Part shown: positions 44,687 to 54,712 of the stretch, piece by piece
Layout: each line of letters begins with the position of its first letter
Numbering within the stretch: position 1 is the stretch's first letter
Source of the DNA: Caldilineaceae bacterium
GTDB taxonomy: Bacteria; Chloroflexota; Anaerolineae; Caldilineales; Caldilineaceae
NCBI GenBank assembly: GCA_022824025.1
Contig: JAJEBF010000042.1
Location: 124,001 to 188,000 of the forward strand
Reading direction: 5' to 3'
DNA length: 64,000 nt
Program-made: the position numbers and the translations under genes
Notes under the pieces: generated by a model
Databases searched by the model: none
The model's input: only the letters and a program-made list of their open reading frames with translations
Told to the model about the DNA's origin: nothing

Positions 44687-45958
44687 ATGGCGCGACTCAA
44701 TCGGGATCAACTGCTGGAATTGGCAAGAAGCGAAGTCCGGGAGATCACCGTCAGCGAAGTGAAGAACCGGATTGACGGCGGCGACGACATTACCGTCATC
44801 GACATTCGCGAGCGGGATGAATGGGTCCAGGGGCACATTCCCGATGCCTCATTCCTGCCGCGTGGTCACCTGGAGTTGCAGATCGAGCAACGCCAGCCCG
44901 ACCGCTCGCAGCCTCTTGTGATCTACTGCGCCGGGGGCGTGCGCTCGCTGCTGGCCGCACGCAATGTACAGGAGATGGGGTATACCGACGTCTACTCACT
45001 CAACGGTGGGTTCGGCGGCTGGAAAGACGCCGGTCTGCCCTTCAAGATACCGACAGTTCTGAACGACGAACAGGGCATTCGCTACAGCCGCCACACGATC
45101 CTGGACGAAATCGGCGAAGAGGGGCAGATCAAGCTCCTCGACAGCAAAGTCCTGCTGATCGGAGCGGGCGGGCTGGGCAGCCCGGCCGCTATCTATCTGG
45201 CCGCGGCCGGCGTCGGCCAGTTAGGGATCATCGACTTCGACAATGTAGACGTCTCCAACCTGCAGCGTCAGGTGCTGCACGGCGCCAGCGACGTGGGCCG
45301 CCCTAAGGTCGAATCGGCGCGCGACCGCATCGCGGAGATCAACCCCGACGTGGAGGTTGTAGGCTATCGCGAGCCGATCACGAGCCATAACGCCTTCGAC
45401 ATCATGAAAGGCTACGACGTCGTCTTAAACGGCTCGGACAACTTCCCAACCCGCTATCTGGTCAACGACGCCTGCCAGATGCTCGGCATTCCCCTCGTAG
45501 ACGCCAGCATCTTCATGTTCGAAGGCCAGGTGACCGTCTATCTGCCAAAACATATAGACCCCGACAGCCCCTGCTACCGCTGCCTTTACCCGGACCCGCC
45601 GCCTCCCGGCGAGGTGCCAAGCTGCGCGGAAGCGGGCGTCCTGGGCGTGCTGCCCGGCATCGTCGGCTCTATCCAGGCTATCGAGGCCATCAAACTGATC
45701 GTAGGCATCGGCGAACCGCTCTCCGGTAAGCTGCTCATGATCGATACTCTCGACATGACCTTCCGTACACTTACCGTAAACCGATCCCCCGATTGCCCGG
45801 TCTGCGGCGATGATCCAACCGTGACCGAACTTATCGATTACGAGCAGTTCTGCGGCATGCCCAGCTTTGACGAGCATGCCACCGAGAACGTCGCTGAGTC
45901 CTTTGCCGAGACGGTCGCGGCCAATGGCGCCGGCCAGCCGGAACTGGTAAGAGCGTAG
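44687..45958 (+). CDS. moeZ: Rhodanese-E1 (ThiF/MoeB-like) sulfur carrier adenylyltransferase/sulfurtransferase
   Basis: A 423-residue two-domain enzyme. Residues about 18-118 are a rhodanese with active Cys81 in YCAGGVRS. Residues about 130-400 are an E1-like adenylating domain with GAGGLGSP (159-166), DFDNVDVSNLQRQVLH, GSDNFPTRY, zinc pairs CYRC and CPVC, and PSCAEAGVLGVLPG. It should adenylate the carrier C-terminus and transfer sulfur to it. In mycobacterial MoeZ the E1 comes first and rhodanese last; here the order is reversed. Coupled to the carrier gene by a 3-nt gap. Confidence 0.93.
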   Translation: MARLNRDQLLELARSEVREITVSEVKNRIDGGDDITVIDIRERDEWVQGHIPDASFLPRGHLELQIEQRQPDRSQPLVIYCAGGVRSLLAARNVQEMGYTDVYSLNGGFGGWKDAGLPFKIPTVLNDEQGIRYSRHTILDEIGEEGQIKLLDSKVLLIGAGGLGSPAAIYLAAAGVGQLGIIDFDNVDVSNLQRQVLHGASDVGRPKVESARDRIAEINPDVEVVGYREPITSHNAFDIMKGYDVVLNGSDNFPTRYLVNDACQMLGIPLVDASIFMFEGQVTVYLPKHIDPDSPCYRCLYPDPPPPGEVPSCAEAGVLGVLPGIVGSIQAIEAIKLIVGIGEPLSGKLLMIDTLDMTFRTLTVNRSPDCPVCGDDPTVTELIDYEQFCGMPSFDEHATENVAESFAETVAANGAGQPELVRA

Positions 45959-45969
45959 AACAATCAAGA

Positions 45970-46002
45970 GGACAGTGGGTGGCGCTGTGCGCCATCCACT
46001 GT
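45970..46002 (+). other. Strong hairpin between moeZ-like and cysM-like genes
   Basis: ACAGTGG-G-TGGCGC and GCGCCA-T-CCACTGT pair around a TGT loop, with one G-T pair. It ends 15 nt before the cysM ATG and is followed by AATTTG, not a T-run. It could reduce cysM expression or protect the upstream mRNA. It also leaves cysM without a clear ribosome-binding site. Confidence 0.55.
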
Positions 46003-46016
46003 AATTTGATAACCGC

Positions 46017-46982
46017 ATGATCGCCCCAACACTTGTGCCAGGTCCTGCCGATATCCGCGCTGGAGACGCCGCAATCTCCGTTCTGGACGACATCGGCAAT
46101 ACGCCTCTGCTGGATCTTTCAGCGTTTGCCCACAGCTGCGGCGCGCCGGCGACTGTGCAACTGTACGCCAAAGCGGAGTGGGCTAACCCTGGCGGGTCAG
46201 TCAAGGCGCGGGCGGCCCTGAAGATTGTCGAAGAGGCTGAAGCAGACGGCAGACTCGGCAAAGGGAAGACCCTCATCGACAGCAGCAGCGGCAATACCGC
46301 CATCGCCTACGCGCTGGTGGGAACCGTCAAAGGGTTTCCCGTTCATCTCGTGATGCCCAAAAATGTCAGCCGCGAACGCAAAGCCCTGGTCAAGGCCTAC
46401 GGCGCAAAGTTAATCGAATCAGACCCGTTTGAAGGGTCGGACGGGGCGATCCGCCTGGTCAGAGAGATCGTCGCGGCGGAACCAGACCGATACTTCTACG
46501 CAGACCAGTACAGCAACGACGCCAACTGGCGCGCCCACTACGAGGGCACAGGCCCCGAAATCTGGCGGCAGACCCAAGGGCGCGTGACGCACTTCGTTGC
46601 CGGGCTGGGCACCACCGGTACATTTGTGGGGACGGGCCGCTTCTTAAGAGAACAAAATGCAGCCGCGCATCTGGTGGCGGTTCAGCCCGAAGACGAACTC
46701 TCGGTGATCGAAGGGCTGAAGTATCTTCCAACCGCGATAACGCCGGAGATATACCAGCCGTCGCTGGTTGACCGCCACATGGCCGTGTCCGCCGAAGAAG
46801 CGTGGGAGGCCACACGGTCACTGGCGCGAGCGGCTGGGTTGTTTGTCGGTTTCAGCAGCGGCGCGGCGGCCGCGGCCGCGGTGCAGGTCGCCAAGGAACT
46901 GCCTCGCAACTCTGAAGGTGTCGTCGTCACCATCCTGCCGGATGACGGCAGCAAATACGTGAGTCTGGGCCTCTTTGATTGA
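46017..46982 (+). CDS. cysM: CysM-like cysteine synthase (PLP)
   Basis: A 321-residue PLP enzyme of the cysteine synthase family. The Schiff-base lysine is Lys63 in NPGGSVKARAAL; SSSGNTAIAYA binds the substrate and GLGTTGTFVGTGR holds the phosphate. In this context (CysO, MoeZ, JAMM) it is expected to use O-phosphoserine and thiocarboxylated carrier rather than O-acetylserine and sulfide, as CysM of Mycobacterium does. It has a slightly long N-terminus. No good ribosome-binding site is seen before the ATG at 46017. Confidence 0.92.
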   Translation: MIAPTLVPGPADIRAGDAAISVLDDIGNTPLLDLSAFAHSCGAPATVQLYAKAEWANPGGSVKARAALKIVEEAEADGRLGKGKTLIDSSSGNTAIAYALVGTVKGFPVHLVMPKNVSRERKALVKAYGAKLIESDPFEGSDGAIRLVREIVAAEPDRYFYADQYSNDANWRAHYEGTGPEIWRQTQGRVTHFVAGLGTTGTFVGTGRFLREQNAAAHLVAVQPEDELSVIEGLKYLPTAITPEIYQPSLVDRHMAVSAEEAWEATRSLARAAGLFVGFSSGAAAAAAVQVAKELPRNSEGVVVTILPDDGSKYVSLGLFD

Positions 46983-47037
46983 GGCCCGCAGAACCTGCCT
47001 CACGCGGCCGGTCGCCTTCCCCGGCCCCGCCACTCCC

Positions 47038-49641
47038 TCACTCCATACGCAGCGCCTCCGCCGGGTCGGTCGCGCCCGTGCGCCACGCCGGATATATGCC
47101 GGCCAGCAGCGCGGCCGCCAGCGCAACCGCGAACGCCTGCGCAAACTCCCAGGACTGTAGCTGCATCGTCAGCGTCCAACCGAATGAGCGCAGGTTGATG
47201 ATGTAGATGAGGATCAGCGCCAGGATGAAACCTGTCGGGATCGCCGCCAACCCTGCGCTGATTCCCAGCAGGCCGGTCTCGAACAGCGTCAGCGCCCACA
47301 CCTGCCGCCGCGTCATGCCGTTGGCGCGCAATACGCCGACCTCTCTCGCCCGCTCCAGTTGCAGGCTCATCAGCGTACTGAGAATGCCGACGAATGCGAC
47401 AAAAGTCGCCAGCAGGCGCAGCGCGACAGTGATGGCAAATGTGCGATCAAATACCTCCAGCGCATTGTCCCGCACGCCTCGATTGGAGCGGATCACCAGC
47501 TCCGCCCTGCCAGCGAACCTTCGGCGCAGGGCGTTCACAGTTTCGTCGACGTCAACGCCGGGCTCAACAATGAGGGCGATCGTCGAGAGCGTATCATCGT
47601 CCCAATGCCTGCGGTATACGCTGTCAGCCATCAGCGCAGTGGGATGCACGTCGAAGTTATAGGTGACGCCAACGACAGTGAACTCCTTTTCCCCCGTATC
47701 GGTCAGCAGCCGCAGCGCCTGGCCAACGCCCAGCCTGTACCGGTTCGCCATGGTCTCGTTGATCACCACGCCGCCCGCCTCAACGGCTTCCCAGGTGACG
47801 GCTGTGCCGCCAACTGATTCCCGGTAGCGGCGGTCTGGCCCGGCCAGGTCGCGCAACAGGGCAGCCAGCTGTAGATTGATTTCAGTCCCGTCCGGCAGGG
47901 TTGCGGCGGCCTCCACCTCGCGGCTGGTCGAGAAGCCGGAAACGGCGGGAAAGTCGCTCAGTTCATGCAGCAGATCCGGCGCCAGGAATACGTTATTGCG
48001 GTTCGGACCCAGGGCAGGCGCCGATACGAAAATGTCGGCCTGCAGGATCTCGTCCAGCCACTGTTCAACGGTGAGCCGGAAGGAAACAATCATCACCCCC
48101 ACCCCTATGATCACGCTGACGGCAACCATGAGGGCGGCAATCGCGGCCCCAGTACGCGAGAGCGAGCGCGCAATGTTGCGAGGAGCCATGCGGGAGAGGA
48201 TGCCAAGACGGCGGCTGAGCATCCGTTGGACCGCGCCCATCAGCAGAAGCGTCAGCGCGGGCGTGACCAGCGCTGCGCCCAGAATGACCGCGAACAGGCC
48301 CGCGAAGGCGACGACGAGGTTCCATTCGGGGATCAGCAAGGCCGCGCCGAGCGCGCCGAAAATAAGGCCGGCCGCGGTGAGCCGCGGCAGCGCGGCGCGT
48401 GCCTTGCCCTCTATGCTGGAGCGCTGGATCGCCCCGGCGGGGGGGACCGCCGCCGCCTCGTAGGCCGGCAGCGCCGCCGCAGCCAGCGCCGCGCCAATGC
48501 CGCTGAGGGCGCCTTTGGCCAGTGTCCCCGCTGGTACGTCGGTGCTGCGCACGGCCACCACAAAGAACAGGTCATTGATGGTCTGGGTAACGGCTTGAAC
48601 CGCGCCCCGCCCCAGGAGAACCCCCAATCCCAACCCCAGCGCCGTGCCAATCAGACTGAGCGTAGCCGCCTCGGCCAATATCATCGCGAACAGCTCGCGC
48701 CGGGTCATGCCGAGCGACCGCAAGATGCCGAGAACCGGACGTCGCTGGACGACACTGAACGAAACTGTGTTATAGATGAGAAACATGCCCACAACCAGGG
48801 CAAGCAGGCTCAACGCAGTCAGGTTGAGCCGGAACGCGGCCGTCATTTCCGCCACAGTGCCCGTACGCGCCGCAGGCCGGACGACGCGCGTCCCAGGCGG
48901 CAGGATCTGCCTGATGTCTGCCAGCCGGGCATCCCCTTCCGGGCCGGGTGGCAGAATCAGGTCAATGCGGTCAAGCCGGCCCACCTTGCCCAGTATCTCC
49001 TGCGCAGTGCTGATGTCAGCGATGAGCAGGCCATCCAACGCCCGTCGGCTCAACTCGTCCGCAGGGACGAGCAGTCCGATTATCCTGAGCCTTTCCTCGC
49101 GCGCGCCGACCCGTATCGGAAGTGACTGCCCTGGCCCCAAGCCATAGCGCGCAGCCACCGACTGCCCGATCAAGACCGTTTTTGGCTCCACCAAAAGGGG
49201 CGTAAGGAATTGGCTGAATTCGTCGGCTGACGCTGCCTCGGATGAATCGAATTGACCTCCCAGATAGCTGCGAAAGGGGGTCTCGGCAAAGGGATCAATC
49301 CCAAGCAGGCGCATGGGCTGGGCGTCCAACTGCGGGACGCTGACATAACTCTCGACCACGGGGGCGCTGAGTCGGAAGCCAAGCTCCCGGCGCAAACGGG
49401 TGTACACCTCCGGATCAACGCCGGTCGGCCCGCCGACGACCTGGTGCGTTGCACTGCCGGTGATCTGCTCTGTTCCAAGCGCAAAGGCGCGGTTGGCCGA
49501 GCCATTGGCAAGGTCGATCGCGACGATCATGGCCACGCCGATGGCAACGCCCACGATCAGAAAAACGGACTGGAGCGGGCGCCGCTGCGCGTGGCGCCAG
49601 GCCATGCGCAGCAGAATGGAACGCGGAAAAACGGTATTCAT
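47038..49641 (-). CDS. ABC transporter permease (FtsX/MacB-LolCE type)
   Basis: An 867-residue permease. The N-terminal helix [27 protein letters not shown] is followed by a MacB-type periplasmic domain, FtsX core helices (about 270-360: [41 protein letters not shown]), then a second half with a second set of FtsX helices near residues 410-540 and the C-terminus. The doubled FtsX architecture (about 8-10 helices) resembles fused LolC/LolE-type exporters of lipoproteins or lipids. Its ATG (49641) overlaps the TGA of the ATPase gene by one base, so the pair is co-translated. Substrate unknown. Confidence 0.9.
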   Translation of the reverse strand: MNTVFPRSILLRMAWRHAQRRPLQSVFLIVGVAIGVAMIVAIDLANGSANRAFALGTEQITGSATHQVVGGPTGVDPEVYTRLRRELGFRLSAPVVESYVSVPQLDAQPMRLLGIDPFAETPFRSYLGGQFDSSEAASADEFSQFLTPLLVEPKTVLIGQSVAARYGLGPGQSLPIRVGAREERLRIIGLLVPADELSRRALDGLLIADISTAQEILGKVGRLDRIDLILPPGPEGDARLADIRQILPPGTRVVRPAARTGTVAEMTAAFRLNLTALSLLALVVGMFLIYNTVSFSVVQRRPVLGILRSLGMTRRELFAMILAEAATLSLIGTALGLGLGVLLGRGAVQAVTQTINDLFFVVAVRSTDVPAGTLAKGALSGIGAALAAAALPAYEAAAVPPAGAIQRSSIEGKARAALPRLTAAGLIFGALGAALLIPEWNLVVAFAGLFAVILGAALVTPALTLLLMGAVQRMLSRRLGILSRMAPRNIARSLSRTGAAIAALMVAVSVIIGVGVMIVSFRLTVEQWLDEILQADIFVSAPALGPNRNNVFLAPDLLHELSDFPAVSGFSTSREVEAAATLPDGTEINLQLAALLRDLAGPDRRYRESVGGTAVTWEAVEAGGVVINETMANRYRLGVGQALRLLTDTGEKEFTVVGVTYNFDVHPTALMADSVYRRHWDDDTLSTIALIVEPGVDVDETVNALRRRFAGRAELVIRSNRGVRDNALEVFDRTFAITVALRLLATFVAFVGILSTLMSLQLERAREVGVLRANGMTRRQVWALTLFETGLLGISAGLAAIPTGFILALILIYIINLRSFGWTLTMQLQSWEFAQAFAVALAAALLAGIYPAWRTGATDPAEALRME

Positions 49642-50426
49642 CACTCGCCGGCTGCCGTATCTGCCCTGTTCCCGCCTGTCCCGTTCGAGAGCCCCGTGGG
49701 TTGAGAAACGAGCTTTCCTCGTTCGAGAACGTACACTGCGTCTGCGAGGCCGGCGATGTCCTGATCATGGGTCGCCATGATCAGGGTCTTTCCGGCGCCG
49801 CGGCTTAACTCCAGCAAGAGATTCAGAATGTCCTCGCCGGTTCCTTCATCCAGGTTGCCGGTCGGCTCGTCGGCCAAAAGCAGAACCGGATCGTGGACAA
49901 GGGCGCGCGCGATTGCCACGCGCTGCTGCTCCCCTCCGCTGAGTCGGTCGGGAAAGGAATCGAGACGGTTCCCAAGCCCGACCCGTTCCAGCAGTTCCGC
50001 GGCGCGGCCATGTCCTATCCTGTCCGTCCCCGCCAGCTCAACTGGCAGGGCCACGTTTTCCAGGACTGTGAGAGTGGGGATCAAATTGAAGAATTGGAAG
50101 ATGATGCCGATGTTGCGGCGGCGGAACAGGGTGCGCTGGCGCTCGCGCAAAGCAGTCAGTTCGACCTGGCGGCCGTTCTCGCGAATAATGACCCGCCCCT
50201 CGGAGGGGCGGTCAATCCCCGAGATGAGATTCAGTAGCGTGCTCTTGCCGCTGCCCGATTTGCCCAACAGACAGATGAACTGTCCGACCTGAAAAGAGCA
50301 GTCGACCGCTTCCAGGACACACTTCTCCTGTCCTGCCTCGGAGTAGGACTTGCTCAAAGCGTCCAGCTGCACGAGAAGCGGCCCACTCTCCGCTGCCAGT
50401 CCGTCGTCTCCTGTCCTCAAGTTCAT
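49641..50426 (-). CDS. ABC transporter ATP-binding protein (MacB/LolD type)
   Basis: A 261-residue ATPase. Walker A is [14 protein letters not shown], the signature is LSGGEQQR, Walker B is [13 protein letters not shown], and ATHDQDI is the switch. [30 protein letters not shown] is characteristic of the MacB/LolD group. The ATG at 50426 is used in preference to an upstream TTG two codons earlier. It is the first gene of the two-gene ABC exporter unit, followed by the permease with a one-base stop/start overlap. Confidence 0.93.
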   Translation of the reverse strand: MNLRTGDDGLAAESGPLLVQLDALSKSYSEAGQEKCVLEAVDCSFQVGQFICLLGKSGSGKSTLLNLISGIDRPSEGRVIIRENGRQVELTALRERQRTLFRRRNIGIIFQFFNLIPTLTVLENVALPVELAGTDRIGHGRAAELLERVGLGNRLDSFPDRLSGGEQQRVAIARALVHDPVLLLADEPTGNLDEGTGEDILNLLLELSRGAGKTLIMATHDQDIAGLADAVYVLERGKLVSQPTGLSNGTGGNRADTAAGE

Positions 50427-50689
50427 CGCCAATTCACTCTGTCAGTCAAGACCGCTACCGCCGGTACATTCTTCAGGCCTATTCTATCAGTGTAGAGTAA
50501 CGGCGCAGAAAATGGCTGTGACCAGGATACCAGAATTCTTGCGTGATTCTGCCCGCAGCCCTGACCTGCAGCCGCCGGAGCATACTGTTTGGATTCTCAA
50601 CGACCAGATGTTAGCCTTCACTGTAAATACCGGACCAACGAAACCATCGGCAAAGCATACGCTCCCCAAGCAGGACAGAGAGGAAGGCA

Positions 50690-51922
50690 ATGAAGAGAGA
50701 CCTGGATCGATTGATGGAAGAACGTGAACTGGACGGCTTTCTCGTGCTGGGAGAAGGCCATGGCTCGGTCATGAGATACCTGACCAGCGGCGGATTTTTT
50801 GAAGGCGCGTTGCTGCTAAAGCCGCGCGGCGAGGAGGTCACGCTTGTCCACGGCATGATGGAAAGGGACACAGCGGCAGACACCGGTCTGCGTTTGGTCA
50901 ACCGCGAGGATCATTTCAACGGCTATGAGCTGCTCAAGGAGTTCAAGGGAGACCGCTTGGCCGCGAACGCTGCCTATATTGCGCGGGCCATGGAGATGGT
51001 TGGGCTGCGCGGCCGGATAGGCGTTTACGGCCAACAGGACGCGGGCGCGTCGCTGGCGCTGATCGCAAAGGTCGAAGAGCAGATCGAGGGGATTGAAATT
51101 GTCGGTGAATATGGCGAAACGCTCTTCAGCCAGGCTTTCATCACCAAAGACGACGCCGAGCTCGAAATCCTGAAGCGCGCCGGAAAACGCACCTGTGACG
51201 TGGTGGGTGACGTGCAGGCCTTCATTCAGAGTCACACAGTAGGCCGCGACGAGACGCTGTTGAAGACGGACGGGGAGCCGCTGACGATCGGCGACGTCAA
51301 GTCATTCATGCGCGGCCGGCTGCACGCCAACGGACTGCAGGAAGACCACGGCACGATCTTCTCGCAGGGCCGGGATGCCGGTGTCCCCCATAACGCCGGG
51401 AATCCCGACATGCCGCTGCAACTGGGGCGGTCCATCATCTTCGACATCTTCCCGACTACCGAAGAGGGCTATTTCCACGACATGACCCGCACCTGGAGCC
51501 TGGGCTATGCAACCGACGATGTCCAGGAGGCATACGACCAGACCAAGGAGATCTTCGACCGGGTCATGGGGGAGCTGGAGCTGGGCAGGCCCATGCGAGA
51601 GTATCAGCTCATGACCTGCGACTACTACGAGAGCAAGGGTCACAAGACGGTGCGCAGCCATCCGGGGACGGAAGAAGGTTACGTCCACAGCCTGGGCCAC
51701 GGCATCGGCCTGGAGATTCACGAAGGGCCGAATTTCAGCCATGCCGCGGGCGAGGATAAGGTTCTGTTGCCCGGCCACGTCGTAACGATCGAGCCGGGGC
51801 TGTACTACCCCAGTCGCGGCTACGGCGTGCGCGTCGAGGACGCGGTCGCCTACAATGAAGCCGGCGAACTGATCTGGCTCACCGAATACCCCTACGACCT
51901 GGTCATTCCGATGAATGGATAG
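50690..51922 (+). CDS. M24 family metallopeptidase (Xaa-Pro aminopeptidase-like)
   Basis: A 410-residue protein. The C-terminal pita-bread domain holds the five metal ligands: Asp in IIFDIFPTTE, Asp in YFHDMTRTW, His in SLGHGIGLEIHE, Glu in VTIEPGLYYP and Glu in VRVEDAVA. The N-terminal creatinase-like domain (residues 1-140) is of unusual sequence. The ATG at 50690 follows AGGAAGGCA. It stands alone on the plus strand, divergent from the ABC pair and convergent with the S41 peptidase. Likely a dipeptidase or Xaa-Pro peptidase. Confidence 0.9.
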   Translation: MKRDLDRLMEERELDGFLVLGEGHGSVMRYLTSGGFFEGALLLKPRGEEVTLVHGMMERDTAADTGLRLVNREDHFNGYELLKEFKGDRLAANAAYIARAMEMVGLRGRIGVYGQQDAGASLALIAKVEEQIEGIEIVGEYGETLFSQAFITKDDAELEILKRAGKRTCDVVGDVQAFIQSHTVGRDETLLKTDGEPLTIGDVKSFMRGRLHANGLQEDHGTIFSQGRDAGVPHNAGNPDMPLQLGRSIIFDIFPTTEEGYFHDMTRTWSLGYATDDVQEAYDQTKEIFDRVMGELELGRPMREYQLMTCDYYESKGHKTVRSHPGTEEGYVHSLGHGIGLEIHEGPNFSHAAGEDKVLLPGHVVTIEPGLYYPSRGYGVRVEDAVAYNEAGELIWLTEYPYDLVIPMNG

Positions 51923-51941
51923 AGAAGCGAGGGCAAAGCGA

Positions 51942-51962
51942 GGGCGCCCCTTGTGGGCGCCC
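51942..51962 (+). terminator. GC-rich hairpin after the M24 peptidase
   Basis: GGGCGCCC-CTTGT-GGGCGCCC is an 8-bp perfect stem starting 20 nt after the stop. No T-tract follows, so it is a weak intrinsic terminator or a 3'-end stabiliser. The remaining 200 bp to the next terminator hold nothing I recognise. Confidence 0.5.
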
Positions 51963-52178
51963 AAGCCCTTCCGGACAGAAACACCGCCTCCAATCTGAGA
52001 CGCAACCACCTTCTTCGCGCACCTCCCCCGCCGTTTCCTTTCCCTACTCACCGCCGCTCGCCCACAAATCAGGGCCCATCCTCATATCTCTCCCGACCTC
52101 CCAATCCCCGTTCAGACAACCGACCACTGTTGTTATCCGCAGGTCGCCTGAATCTCGCGCCCAATGTGGACTGTGCCC

Positions 52179-52214
52179 AAAAAAAGAGTGAGAGGGGCAA
52201 TTCCCCTCTCACTC
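52179..52214 (-). terminator. Intrinsic terminator of the S41 peptidase gene
   Basis: On the minus strand GAGTGAGAGGGG-AATTG-CCCCTCTCACTC is a perfect 12-bp stem followed by seven T. It lies about 30 nt beyond the stop of the S41 peptidase gene. Confidence 0.93.
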
Positions 52215-52245
52215 TCCAAAACCTCTCTTGCCAGGCCAACCAACG

Positions 52246-54639
52246 TTATCCGTCGTCGGAGCCGTTCTCTTCCTCCGAAGAAGCGTCGACCACTTCCAGC
52301 GTAAAGGCCCCCGCTTCATCACCAAGCGCTGAGCTGACTTCCACGATCAGTTGCAGGTCGCTTGGCACTTCCAACTCCTCCAGCGCGGCATCCGAATCGT
52401 ATGAATCGTCATCTGTCATGATTGGCGAGTCGCCGCTCAGATACAAAGCGAGATAGGTATCGAACTCCTCGCTGCGGGCGAAGATGCTGATTACGTCACC
52501 CGCCGAGAGCGGGAGCGTATACTGCACCACCGTCTGGGCCGCAAGCGTTCCCTCGATCACATCTCCGATCGCGATCTCGCCGCCATCGATTGTTTCGACC
52601 GACAACAGCGAATCGAGATGGGCCACGGCCGCATCCAGCAGGAAGTCGTCATCCTCGTCCGCCAAAAGAATCTCATCTGTAATCGGCACCAGCACTGTAG
52701 GCGCAACGCCCTTGCCCTCGATGTGAATTTCGCCGTCGGAATCTACAGCGCGACCGATGGTGAAAGTGAAGTACTCGTCGTCGGGCATCATGATGCTCTT
52801 GATACTCCCGCCGAGCCCGCCGGTGGGGTAGTGGCCGACGATGTGGGCGCGGTCGTCAATGGTCATGTCATAGGAGAAAAACTCGCAGGCGCTCAGACAG
52901 AATGGGCCAACAATAATGGCCACTTCGCCGTCATAGCGCAGGTCTTCGGCCGGCAGGTAGTAGCGGTCCTCCCCGTCCGGGTTGAAGTAGAATTCGCCGC
53001 GGTCCTCGTCATAGTATCCGGCATTGCCGAGGGTATGGGGCTCCTGGAAAAAGTAGGCAGCCATCTGGTCCGCGAGGAAGCCGCTGCCGCCCCCATTTTG
53101 GCGCATGTCAATAATCAGCCCATTCACAGCATATCGCTTCAACGTGCGGATCATCCGCTCCCACAACTGGATGGTCAGCACACTGTTGTCGGAGAAGCTG
53201 TCGATCTTGACGTAACCGTAGTCGTTCTCGCCGTGATCGCCCGCTTCCAGCAGCTCGTAATCGACCGGGATTTCAAATCCGGTGGTTCCTCTCGCAAAGG
53301 AGGAAAAGCTGAAGCTCTCAAATTCGCTGACCACCTTCATCGTTTCCGTTACTTCCTCGCCTTCCGCGTCCTTCCAGGTCAGTTCGACTTCTGTCTCGAT
53401 CGGGAAGCGGGTGGCGTAGCGCATTTGCTGCAATCGCTGGAAATGGTCCGTGCTGAAGGGGGCGGAGTGGGCGACCGCGTTGCTGATCGCATCGGCAATG
53501 GGGACACCGTCAATGGAGACGATCTCGGTCCCGAGCGTGATGCCGGCTGCTTCAGCCGGGCTGCCTTCCGTGACGAAGTTGACGATTACCGGGCCCTCTT
53601 CTGTCTCCCGTATCGCAATGCCCAGGCCGCCAGCAATGTCTCGCTGGAAATCCTCGCTGATGAAAGGCCCGCTCACATGGCCGTCCGGGATCGACCAGCT
53701 GAAGTCGCGCAGCGCCCGCTGGTACTCGCGAGAGTCCTCGTCCGCGTCCGCGGCCTCGAAGCGGGGCAGGAACTCAGCCCGCTTTTCCTCCCAGTCGATT
53801 CCCTTATACTCCGTGAACGCATACTCCTTGATCATCAGGTCTATCAGAGAGTTGAACGCCTCCGTGTAGGTCTGGTCGGAGTAGTCTACGAGGGCAATGC
53901 CCTCCGGTTCGATCAAGTCGACAACTGGGTTGCGAGACCGGTCGAAACTGAATGGTTCGGCGTCCATGTTTACCAGCGTGTAACCCTGCGGCAAGGTCAC
54001 GATCGGATCGTCTTCCGTGAAGAGCAATCCATCTTCACCAAAGCCGGAAGGGAAGCCCTGCTGATCATCCGCCGCGTATACAAGGAAGGAGCCGCCAACA
54101 ATCTCGCGTTCCGTCTCAATCTCGTCACTGATTCGGGTCGAAGCATAGGCCGTTGACCACCCACCGCCGTAGAGATCCCTCTCCTCAAGGAAGGGGTCGC
54201 CAAAGGTATTGTCCCAGTAAGCGATGGCGAAAACCTGCACCCCCTGGTCCTCCGAGTCATCATTGTCGACATCGCGGTAACTGCCCTGGGGTTCGATTGG
54301 GAGGGCAAGCGAATACTGGAAAGGTGACGTAAAAAAGTCCGAGGTGATTTGCCCGATCGTCTGCGATTCGACCGGCATCAGAAAATGCTCGTTGCGGTCA
54401 ACAAAACCGGCCTGGTCCTCAAGGATAACCAACGGCTGTGCGACACCCAGCGTGAAATAAGGTGACGTGTAGTTGACTTCTCCCGTAATCCTGACGGCCC
54501 CGCCTTCATCATTTACAATTTCAGCATTTGGGGGCGATTCGTCGCTTTCCTGAGCGAGGGCATGGGAAGGGAAGAACGCTCCCAAGAGCAACGCTGCAGC
54601 AACGATTGCATAAAACCTTCCAACCAAACGTGCTTTCAT
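52246..54639 (-). CDS. Secreted S41 family peptidase with PDZ and PPC domains
   Basis: A 797-residue exported protein. A signal peptide occupies residues 1-29, with cleavage after AHALA-type sequence SHALA. A poorly conserved N-terminal domain (about 40-300) precedes a PDZ domain (about 355-430, GSPAEAAGITLGTEIVSIDGVPI). The S41/C-terminal-processing-protease core follows, with GLIIDMRQNGGGSG and the catalytic Ser in FCLSACEFFSY, then a C-terminal PPC-like beta domain (about 685-785, GDVIEGTLAA, LSAGDVISIFARS). The ATG at 54639 has AAGGAG 6 nt upstream. Substrate unknown. A strong terminator follows. Confidence 0.87.
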   Translation of the reverse strand: MKARLVGRFYAIVAAALLLGAFFPSHALAQESDESPPNAEIVNDEGGAVRITGEVNYTSPYFTLGVAQPLVILEDQAGFVDRNEHFLMPVESQTIGQITSDFFTSPFQYSLALPIEPQGSYRDVDNDDSEDQGVQVFAIAYWDNTFGDPFLEERDLYGGGWSTAYASTRISDEIETEREIVGGSFLVYAADDQQGFPSGFGEDGLLFTEDDPIVTLPQGYTLVNMDAEPFSFDRSRNPVVDLIEPEGIALVDYSDQTYTEAFNSLIDLMIKEYAFTEYKGIDWEEKRAEFLPRFEAADADEDSREYQRALRDFSWSIPDGHVSGPFISEDFQRDIAGGLGIAIRETEEGPVIVNFVTEGSPAEAAGITLGTEIVSIDGVPIADAISNAVAHSAPFSTDHFQRLQQMRYATRFPIETEVELTWKDAEGEEVTETMKVVSEFESFSFSSFARGTTGFEIPVDYELLEAGDHGENDYGYVKIDSFSDNSVLTIQLWERMIRTLKRYAVNGLIIDMRQNGGGSGFLADQMAAYFFQEPHTLGNAGYYDEDRGEFYFNPDGEDRYYLPAEDLRYDGEVAIIVGPFCLSACEFFSYDMTIDDRAHIVGHYPTGGLGGSIKSIMMPDDEYFTFTIGRAVDSDGEIHIEGKGVAPTVLVPITDEILLADEDDDFLLDAAVAHLDSLLSVETIDGGEIAIGDVIEGTLAAQTVVQYTLPLSAGDVISIFARSEEFDTYLALYLSGDSPIMTDDDSYDSDAALEELEVPSDLQLIVEVSSALGDEAGAFTLEVVDASSEEENGSDDG

Positions 54640-54712
54640 TCCTGTCTCCTTAGAATAGCTTCTCTGTCCCGACACAGGCTCTGCCGGCAGAATTCTTTGG
54701 AATAACCAAGCC

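Noticed and set aside
47965..49125. 386-codon plus-strand frame opposite the ABC permease
   Set aside because: Arg/Gln-rich, no domain, and lies fully within the permease gene on the other strand.
51960..52140. Possible third copy of the dispersed repeat
   Set aside because: It shares only C/T-rich composition and one CGACCACTG word with the two copies; no ordered blocks align.
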